Below, piece after piece: positions 1 to 4,535 of a stretch of 8,187 nucleotides of DNA; within the stretch, counting starts at the first letter, position 1, and every line of letters begins with the position of its first letter. Under the pieces are notes generated by a model that was not told the origin of the DNA, made no database searches, and worked only from the letters and a program-made list of their open reading frames with translations. A program made the position numbers and the translations under genes. Source of the stretch: an uncultured Rickettsiales bacterium (GTDB taxonomy: Bacteria > Pseudomonadota > Alphaproteobacteria > Rs-D84); assembly GCA_900550495.1 (NCBI GenBank), contig URSJ01000021.1, forward strand, positions 1 through 8,187, read 5' to 3'.

Positions 1-1234
1 CTTCGTCCAGTTTGTTCCAAGACAGGTCGGAAATGTGAACCATGCCGTCTAATTCTGGGGTCAACTGAACAAACAGACCGAATTCGGTTGTGTTCTTGAT
101 TGGGCCTGTTACAACGTCGCCAACATTGTGGGTTTCGGCAAATTGTTTCCATGGATTTGGTTGCAACTGTTTATAGCCCAACGAGATACGACGTTTTTCC
201 TGGTCAATGCCCAAGACGACAACGTTGACATCCTGGCCGGCCTGCAAAACCTTGCTGGGGTGGATGTTTTTGTTTGTCCAGGACAGTTCAGACATATGAA
301 CCAAGCCCTCGATATTGTTGCCCAGGTCAATAAATGCACCGTAATCAGTGATAGACGAAACCTTGCCTGACACTGTGTCGCCAACGTTAAATGCGCGGGA
401 CGCGGTATCCCAAGGATCAGCTTCCAATTGTTTCGCGCCCAGCGAAATGCGGTGAGATTCTGGGTCAAACTGGATAACTTTGACCTTTATCTTTTCGCCA
501 ACGTGAACCAGTTCGCGTGGGTGATTTACGCGTTTCCAGGACAGGTCTGTGACGTGCAGTAAGCCGTCAATGCCACCCAAATCAACGAACACACCGTAAT
601 CTGTGATGTTCTTGACGGTTCCTTCAATAACGGCACCCAGTGTGATGTTCTTCATCGCTTCGCGTTGTGCGGCTGCGATGGAGTCAGACTGGATTGCGCG
701 ACGTGATACAATTGCGTTTGTGCGCAATGCGTCCATTTTCAAAACGCGGAACTTATCTTTCAGGCCAATCAATGATTTGGCATCGCGAACAGGTTTGTGG
801 TCAACCTGGGACGATGGCATAAATGCGAATACGCCGCCCAAGTCAACGGTGTAACCACCGCGAACAACGTCAATAATTGTGCCTTCGGGGTCAATGCCGT
901 CAGCAATGGTCTTTTCCAAGTCTTTCCATGCTTTTTCAGCACGAGCCTTGGTATAAGACAGAACAGCTGTGCCTTCGCGGGATTCATAACGTTCAACAAA
1001 AACGTCAATAATATCGCCCACGGCTGGGACAGATGCGCCGAATTCTTTTAATGGAACACGACCTTCGGATTTCAGACCGACGTCAACCATTGCAAAATCG
1101 CCACGGATGTCTTTGACTGTTCCCTTGGTTGCATAACCCTGCAAAGTTTCTTGGTTGCCGTAGTTCTTGTCGAACATCTGAACAAAGTCTTCGCCAGAGA
1201 TAGGATTAAATAAATCTTTGGATAAATCTTTCAT
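1..1234 (-). CDS. rpsA: 30S ribosomal protein S1, 3' end beyond window
   Basis: S1 is the large RNA-binding protein of the small ribosomal subunit that captures and unfolds mRNA for initiation. Translating the minus strand from the ATG at 1234 gives 411 uninterrupted codons running off the left edge. Successive S1 (OB-fold) domains are visible at about residues 35-97, 117-180, 197-268 and 282-356, and a fifth begins near 370. Domains 3 and 4 are canonical, with the motifs ITDYGVFVDLGGIDGLLHVTDLSW and ITDYGAFIDLG followed by RISLG at the end of each. Domains 1 and 2 are more diverged, as usual for the ribosome-binding half of S1. The bacterial protein normally has six domains and about 550-570 residues, so roughly 150 are missing here. 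The start was chosen because the protein aligns from its first residues (MKDLSKDLF) and no in-frame ATG lies just upstream. There is no good Shine-Dalgarno sequence before it. A near-consensus promoter lies about 100 nt upstream. Confidence 0.97.
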   Translation of the reverse strand, partial: MKDLSKDLFNPISGEDFVQMFDKNYGNQETLQGYATKGTVKDIRGDFAMVDVGLKSEGRVPLKEFGASVPAVGDIIDVFVERYESREGTAVLSYTKARAEKAWKDLEKTIADGIDPEGTIIDVVRGGYTVDLGGVFAFMPSSQVDHKPVRDAKSLIGLKDKFRVLKMDALRTNAIVSRRAIQSDSIAAAQREAMKNITLGAVIEGTVKNITDYGVFVDLGGIDGLLHVTDLSWKRVNHPRELVHVGEKIKVKVIQFDPESHRISLGAKQLEADPWDTASRAFNVGDTVSGKVSSITDYGAFIDLGNNIEGLVHMSELSWTNKNIHPSKVLQAGQDVNVVVLGIDQEKRRISLGYKQLQPNPWKQFAETHNVGDVVTGPIKNTTEFGLFVQLTPELDGMVHISDLSWNKLDE

Positions 1235-1247
1235 AAGAAAATTTCAT
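1206..1247 (-). other. Short ORF overlapping the rpsA start, out of frame
   Basis: An ATG 13 nt upstream of the rpsA ATG opens a 13-codon frame (MKFSYERFIQRFI) that ends inside rpsA. It is in a different frame from rpsA and has no clear Shine-Dalgarno sequence. It lies in the rpsA 5' leader, so ribosomes starting here would compete with rpsA initiation. There is no homology or composition evidence that it is translated. It is recorded only because it could affect start selection. Confidence 0.15.
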
Positions 1248-1325
1248 ACAAAGCTTGCCATCTGCAAAATAATGCAAAGGACTTGTGGGGTTAGTCGGAT
1301 TGATAATGCGCCCACCCGCAAAATC
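1235..1325 (-). promoter_or_regulatory. rpsA 5' leader lacking a Shine-Dalgarno sequence
   Basis: About 90 nt of predicted untranslated leader separate the rpsA promoter from its ATG. The last 20 nt are AT-rich and contain no purine-rich anti-16S match at normal spacing. A GTGGG/CCCAC pair (1315-1311 with 1289-1285) could form a small stem with a 21-nt loop. In Escherichia coli, rpsA mRNA also lacks a strong Shine-Dalgarno sequence and is repressed by excess S1. Similar control here is an inference. Confidence 0.4.
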
Positions 1326-1331
1326 GCCCTG

Positions 1332-1360
1332 ATTATACATGGATTTTTTTGAAAAATCAA
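1332..1360 (-). promoter_or_regulatory. Predicted sigma70 promoter of rpsA
   Basis: Read on the minus strand, TTGATT (1360-1355) is followed by a 17-nt spacer and a perfect TATAAT (1337-1332). The predicted transcript start is near 1325, which gives a leader of about 90 nt before the rpsA ATG. The strength fits a highly expressed ribosomal protein gene. It implies that rpsA is transcribed here on its own rather than only from an upstream gene. Confidence 0.75.
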
Positions 1361-1375
1361 GATGTAATATATCTA

Positions 1376-1403
1376 TTGACAAAATATTATTTTGTAATAC
1401 AAT
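1376..1403 (+). promoter_or_regulatory. Predicted sigma70 promoter of the small membrane protein gene
   Basis: A perfect TTGACA (1376-1381) is followed by a 16-nt spacer and TACAAT (1398-1403), one base off consensus. The transcript would begin near 1410, just upstream of the ribosome binding site AGGGAG at 1421-1426. Its -35 box is 15 bp from the -35 box of the divergent rpsA promoter, so the two polymerase sites are adjacent. Confidence 0.75.
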
Positions 1404-1432
1404 AAAGCGATAAAACTTCAAGGGAGTTGATA

Positions 1433-1876
1433 ATGAACACTGCAAAAAATATTGCAAAATCAGTTTTAACCAGCGCAGTCGTTGTGCCATTGATTGGCGT
1501 TGCTGTTCACTTTATGCCGAACAAGGGACTGTATTTTATGGATAACGCTTCATTGGCGCATCGTTTTGAATGTGCATATTCGCTAAATCCGAATCCAGAA
1601 CACACAACATACGTATCCACTGAATATCAACCGGCGGCGAATCGCTATATCAGAACAGTTGCAGGCAAACGCATTCCGGTTGATAAGAATGGCGATTACT
1701 ATGAAAATTCATGGATTGATGAAGAAGAATCATCTGACGAATTTGATAAAGTATGCAATACTGAAACATATACCCCATGGTGGGCGGTTGGTATGCTGCA
1801 TGCGGGCGTTGCTGGGGCGACGTTTATGAGTCTGCGTCGCAAGGAATTGGAACAGCGCAAGCAAAACGCACGGTAA
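1433..1876 (+). CDS. Unidentified small protein with two predicted membrane segments
   Basis: I do not recognise this 147-residue protein. A hydrophobic stretch at about residues 8-28 and a second at about 116-134 look like membrane segments. The first is preceded by two lysines, and the second is followed by a strongly basic tail (RRKELEQRKQNAR). By the positive-inside rule both ends would be cytoplasmic, with a loop of about 85 residues outside the inner membrane. The loop contains the only two cysteines, C47 and C108, which could form a disulfide, plus an acidic patch near residues 95-105 (IDEEESSDEFDK). The first segment could instead act as an uncleaved signal anchor. The start is ATG 1433, six bases after a strong AGGGAG site. 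A TTG six bases further upstream is in frame but overlaps that site and is not used here. The gene is monocistronic, has its own promoter, converges on tig and ends before a shared terminator. Confidence 0.8.
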   Translation: MNTAKNIAKSVLTSAVVVPLIGVAVHFMPNKGLYFMDNASLAHRFECAYSLNPNPEHTTYVSTEYQPAANRYIRTVAGKRIPVDKNGDYYENSWIDEEESSDEFDKVCNTETYTPWWAVGMLHAGVAGATFMSLRRKELEQRKQNAR

Positions 1877-1891
1877 AGATAACACCGTAAT

Positions 1892-1919
1892 AAAAAAAAC
1901 GCCCAAACGGGCGTTTTTT
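1892..1919. terminator. Bidirectional intrinsic terminator between the membrane protein gene and tig
   Basis: A CGCCC/GGGCG stem (1900-1904 with 1909-1913, loop AAAC) is flanked by eight A on the left and six T on the right. It therefore provides a U-tract for transcripts from either side. It serves the plus-strand gene ending at 1876 and minus-strand tig, whose TAA stop (1920-1918) overlaps the T-run. Confidence 0.9.
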
Positions 1920-3231
1920 ATTTCACAGGTGCAGCCTGGAATAATTCTTCGGGCTTTACTGCTTTTTCTTTTTGTTTGACATGGGTCAACATTGCATCCA
2001 ATGCCTTGCGTTCAAAAATCATACCGCGCAGCATTGCCAAGGCATTTTGATTCTTGTTATAGAATTCAAACACCTGTTTCGGATCTGGGTAACGTGACGC
2101 TTCGGCCCAGACGGCTTGTTGCAGGTCGTCGCGTGTCACTTCTACCTTGTTTTGGGTGCCCCATTCTGCCAAAATCAGCCCCAGTTTAACGCGGCGTTCG
2201 GCTTCCTTGCGTTCTTTCTTTTCGTCCCATTTATGATCGTCAGATTTGCAATTGTCGCCACAGTTCGCATGATTGCGATCGTGTTCTGATTTTGCCATGC
2301 CCAATTCTTGTTCGACCAATGTTTCTGGCAATTCTAATTTGACCTTGTCTGCCAAGATGTCCAACAATTCGTTCCGCATGTCGCGTTGTGCGGCCTCGGC
2401 ATATTGGTCATTATAGATTTTGCGGATGTGTTCACGCAATGCGTCAACAGATTCCTGGCCAACGGTTTTGGCAAAGTCGTCTGTCAATTCTGGCAAGATG
2501 TGCTTGCGAACTTCGTGAACCTTGACCGCAAAGCGTGCATCTTTGCCGGCCAGATTATCTGCGTGATATTCTTTTGGAAATTTAACGTTGACGTCAAATT
2601 CATCGCCGGCCTTGTGACCAATAATCTGGTCTTCGAATCCCGGAATAAATGCGCCAGAGCCCAAAATCAGGTGATGCTTTTCGGCTGTGCCACCTTCGAA
2701 TGCGTCATCGCCGATGAATCCTTTGAAGTCAATTACTGCGGTGTCGCCATCGGCAGCCTTGTAGGAGTCGGCCTGTTTTTCAGCAGTACTGCGGCTTTTG
2801 CGCAGGTTTTCAATTGCGTTGTCGACTTCTTTTTCGTCCAGAGTAGTTGTTTTCTTGGTAACGGTGAATTTTTCCAAGTCAACCGCAGGCAATGTTGGCA
2901 AAATGTCGAATTCTAATGTGTATTCAACGTCTTTGCCAAATTCCCAACCCGCCAGGTCGGCCTTGGGTGCGCCCGCCAAACGGATTTTCTTGTCTGCAAT
3001 AAAATCGTTCAAATCCTTGTTCATCAGTTTGTCTACCGCTTCGGATGTTGCTGATGCGTTGAATTTCTGGCGCAGAACTGATAATGGAATGTGACCGGGA
3101 CGGAATCCAGGCATTTTTGCGGTTTTGCCGTATTCGGTCAAAATTTCATCGGCCGCCGCCTGAACATCGGCCGCAGAAATCGTTCCGTTTACGGAATAAT
3201 GTAAATCTTTGATTTTTTCTTTTGTAAACAT
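1918..3231 (-). CDS. tig: Trigger factor, ribosome-associated chaperone
   Basis: Trigger factor docks at the ribosomal exit tunnel and shields nascent chains. The family also has peptidyl-prolyl isomerase activity. At 437 residues it is close to the usual 430-450. The ribosome-docking signature is present in the N-terminal domain as GFRPGHIP (residues 42-49). The FKBP-like domain spans about 162-244 (DTAVIDFKGFIGDDAFEGG, then the IPGFEDQIIGHKAGD region). The rest is the helical substrate-binding C-terminal domain. One oddity is a hydrophilic segment at about 316-337 that holds the protein's only cysteines, C324 and C328, with H317, H321 and H333 close by. This is a possible metal site but untested. 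The start ATG follows AGGGGAAC at good spacing. The gene has its own predicted promoter downstream of the rpsI terminator. The usual clpP/clpX neighbours are not in this window. Confidence 0.97.
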   Translation of the reverse strand: MFTKEKIKDLHYSVNGTISAADVQAAADEILTEYGKTAKMPGFRPGHIPLSVLRQKFNASATSEAVDKLMNKDLNDFIADKKIRLAGAPKADLAGWEFGKDVEYTLEFDILPTLPAVDLEKFTVTKKTTTLDEKEVDNAIENLRKSRSTAEKQADSYKAADGDTAVIDFKGFIGDDAFEGGTAEKHHLILGSGAFIPGFEDQIIGHKAGDEFDVNVKFPKEYHADNLAGKDARFAVKVHEVRKHILPELTDDFAKTVGQESVDALREHIRKIYNDQYAEAAQRDMRNELLDILADKVKLELPETLVEQELGMAKSEHDRNHANCGDNCKSDDHKWDEKKERKEAERRVKLGLILAEWGTQNKVEVTRDDLQQAVWAEASRYPDPKQVFEFYNKNQNALAMLRGMIFERKALDAMLTHVKQKEKAVKPEELFQAAPVK

Positions 3232-3261
3232 ATTGTTCCCCTAAAATGTAATTGCCGTGTG

Positions 3262-3290
3262 ATTATTGCACGCTTTTTTTATAAACGCAA
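3262..3290 (-). promoter_or_regulatory. Possible tig promoter within an inverted repeat
   Basis: On the minus strand, TTGCGT (3290-3285) is followed by 17 nt and AATAAT (3267-3262). The -10 box is good but the -35 box is weak. The two elements coincide with the arms of an 8-bp inverted repeat, ATTATTGC at 3262-3269 and GCAATAAT at 3287-3294. The transcript would start about 25 nt before the tig ATG. A promoter is expected here because a terminator separates tig from rpsI. Confidence 0.45.
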
Positions 3291-3294
3291 TAAT

Positions 3295-3323
3295 AAAAAA
3301 TCCCGCGTTGTGCGGGATTTTTT
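3295..3323 (-). terminator. Intrinsic terminator of the rplM-rpsI operon
   Basis: A TCCCGC/GCGGGA stem (3301-3306 with 3312-3317, 5-nt loop) is flanked by six A and six T, extending the hairpin to 12 bp. On the minus strand it is followed by a U-rich run. It lies 16 nt past the rpsI stop. The symmetric A/T flanks would allow it to work in both directions. Confidence 0.9.
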
Positions 3324-3339
3324 GTCTGTATTCGGCAAA

Positions 3340-3846
3340 TTAACGTTTGCTGAACTGGGTCGAACGACGCGCCTTGTGGTGACCAAAGTGCTTACGTTCA
3401 ACGACGCGGCTGTCGCGGGTCAAGAACCCTGCGGCCTTTAATGCCGGACGCAATTCAGGTTCGATTTTTTCCAGTGCCTTGGAAATGCCGTGTTTTACAG
3501 CACCTGCCTGACCTGACAAACCGCCACCAATAACCATCGCGTGTATATCATATGCAGTTTCGCGTTTTGTAACGCCGAATGGTTGCGCAATAATCATTTG
3601 CAACACTGGACGACGGAAATATTTGTCGGCCGGGATTTCATTGACAAAGATATTGCCCTTGCCCGGAACCAAATATACGCGTGCAACGGAATCTTTACGT
3701 TTGCCAGTTGCATATGTTGCGCCAGTCAATTTAACGCATGCAGTCTTTTCCGCAGCGGTTGCTTTTTTGGCAACTGGTGCTTTTCTCGCCGGGGCGGCTT
3801 TCTTTACCGTCTTTGATGCTGTTGCAGTCTTTTTAGTTTCTGTCAT
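3340..3846 (-). CDS. rpsI: 30S ribosomal protein S9
   Basis: S9 lies in the head of the small subunit, and its C-terminal tail reaches the P-site tRNA. The conserved body starts at about residue 46 with ATGKRKDSVARVYL, includes GGGLSGQAGAVKHGISKAL at 107-125, and ends with the family-typical RRSTQFSKR tail, whose final SKR contacts tRNA in known structures. The protein has 168 residues against about 130 in E. coli. The extra length is an N-terminal tail of roughly 35-40 residues rich in Ala, Lys and Thr. Such low-complexity extensions occur in some alphaproteobacterial ribosomal proteins and are probably disordered RNA-binding tails. The ATG overlaps the rplM stop as TAATG and follows AAGGGGCG, so the two are probably translationally coupled. 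This supports the long N-terminus rather than a start further inside. Confidence 0.98.
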   Translation of the reverse strand: MTETKKTATASKTVKKAAPARKAPVAKKATAAEKTACVKLTGATYATGKRKDSVARVYLVPGKGNIFVNEIPADKYFRRPVLQMIIAQPFGVTKRETAYDIHAMVIGGGLSGQAGAVKHGISKALEKIEPELRPALKAAGFLTRDSRVVERKHFGHHKARRSTQFSKR

Positions 3847-4319
3847 TATTCGCCCCTTTTGTTTTTACGGTTCAATTCGGCAAAATTGATAACAACTGGT
3901 TTCTGGGCGGCGTGTTTATGTTCCGCACCAGCATAAATATGCAGTTTGGTCAAACGCTGGTTCGCCAATGCAACCGCTGTGCGGCGTCCCATCATGCGTT
4001 TAACAGCGTTGAAAACCAACTGTTCTGGCTTTTCGCTGCGCATTTGGCCCAGTGTGCGTTCTTTGATTCCGCCGGTCCACAAAGAGTGCCAAAAGAACTT
4101 TGTCTTGTCAGCCTTTTTACCAGACAGCGCAACCTTGTCTGCGTTGATAATGATAACATGGTCGCCACAATCCATGTTCGGTGTCCATGTAGGCTTGTTC
4201 TTGCCACGCAGGATGTTTGCAGTAAATGCCGCCAAACGTCCCAGCGTGCAATCGGTCGCGTCAATCAAATACCATTTGGCATCCAATTCACACTTTTTTA
4301 ACGATTTTGTCGCTGCCAT
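3846..4319 (-). CDS. rplM: 50S ribosomal protein L13
   Basis: L13 is an early-assembling 23S rRNA-binding protein of the large subunit. Family hallmarks are WYLIDATDCTLGRLA (16-30), LRGKNKPTWTPNMDCGDHV (37-55), INADKVALSGKK (58-69), the WHS..TGG turn (77-84) and the late motif RLTKLHIYAGAEHKHAAQKP (122-141). It has 157 residues, slightly more than the usual 142-155. The extra length is at the N-terminus and in a basic C-terminal tail. The start ATG follows TAAGGAAA at suitable spacing. It is the first gene of the rplM-rpsI operon, a pairing conserved across bacteria, and is driven by a near-consensus promoter with a short leader of about 33 nt. Confidence 0.98.
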   Translation of the reverse strand: MAATKSLKKCELDAKWYLIDATDCTLGRLAAFTANILRGKNKPTWTPNMDCGDHVIIINADKVALSGKKADKTKFFWHSLWTGGIKERTLGQMRSEKPEQLVFNAVKRMMGRRTAVALANQRLTKLHIYAGAEHKHAAQKPVVINFAELNRKNKRGE

Positions 4320-4358
4320 TTTTATATTTCCTTAGGTTTTTACTAATTTAGCGCACGT

Positions 4359-4387
4359 ATTATGACGCAACTGCTCAGAAATGTCAA
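4359..4387 (-). promoter_or_regulatory. Strong sigma70 promoter of rplM-rpsI
   Basis: On the minus strand a perfect TTGACA (4387-4382) is followed by a 17-nt spacer and CATAAT (4364-4359), one base off consensus. The predicted start is near 4352. No room is left for a large regulatory leader before the rplM ATG at 4319. Confidence 0.85.
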
Positions 4388-4398
4388 GAAAAATCCGT

Positions 4399-4416
4399 GC
4401 GGTATAATAATACCGC
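4399..4416. repeat. Perfect 7-bp palindrome upstream of the rplM promoter
   Basis: GCGGTAT (4399-4405) and ATACCGC (4410-4416) form a perfect inverted repeat with a 4-nt AATA centre. It starts 12 bp upstream of the rplM -35 box. The position fits either an operator for a dimeric DNA-binding protein or a small cruciform. It is not followed by a T-run and is not a terminator. Confidence 0.6.
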
Positions 4417-4421
4417 ATAAA

Positions 4422-4505
4422 AGTGAGGAAGTGATATAGTGACAAAGTGACAGAGTGAAACAGTGATACAACTTTTTCACTTTATCACTGAATCACTTTA
4501 TCACT
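4422..4505. repeat. 8-nt-periodic AGTGA/TCACT inverted repeat array
   Basis: AGTGA occurs six times at exact 8-nt steps (4422, 4430, 4438, 4446, 4454, 4462), with variable 3-nt fillers. After a 10-nt centre the complement TCACT occurs four times, again at exact 8-nt steps (4477, 4485, 4493, 4501). The inner four units pair in register, giving a long imperfect hairpin over 4438-4505 with mismatches confined mostly to the fillers. The array fills the gap between the argS terminator and the palindrome upstream of rplM. It contains no open reading frame. Its function is unknown. Confidence 0.85.
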
Positions 4506-4535
4506 AAAAAAACGCCCGAATGGGCGTTTTTTTTT
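4506..4535 (-). terminator. Intrinsic terminator after argS
   Basis: A CGCCC/GGGCG stem (4513-4517 with 4522-4526, loop GAAT) is flanked by seven A and nine T. On the minus strand the stem is followed by a run of seven U. The argS TAA stop (4536-4534) overlaps the T-run, the same arrangement as at the end of tig, and the GC core is identical to that terminator. Confidence 0.9.

Noticed and set aside
1427..1432. TTG start two codons upstream of the chosen ATG of the small membrane protein
   Set aside because: It sits directly on the end of the ribosome binding site AGGGAG, which leaves no spacing. The ATG at 1433 has ideal spacing.
1206..1490. 94-residue minus-strand open frame spanning the rpsA leader and promoter
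   Set aside because: It starts inside the divergent membrane protein gene, crosses both predicted promoters, lacks a ribosome binding site and overlaps rpsA out of frame. Only the final 13 codons were kept, as a low-confidence note.
2386..2916. 176-residue plus-strand open frame inside tig
   Set aside because: It is antisense to the well-conserved FKBP-like and C-terminal domains of trigger factor, has no ribosome binding site and no recognisable domain. It is a shadow of codon bias.
4399..4416. Palindrome upstream of rplM as an L13 autoregulatory RNA leader
   Set aside because: It lies upstream of the predicted rplM promoter and so would not be part of the mRNA. The predicted leader is only about 33 nt.
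4422..4505. Periodic repeat as a CRISPR array
   Set aside because: The units are 5 nt with 3-nt fillers and half are inverted. CRISPR repeats and spacers are each more than about 20 nt and run in one direction.
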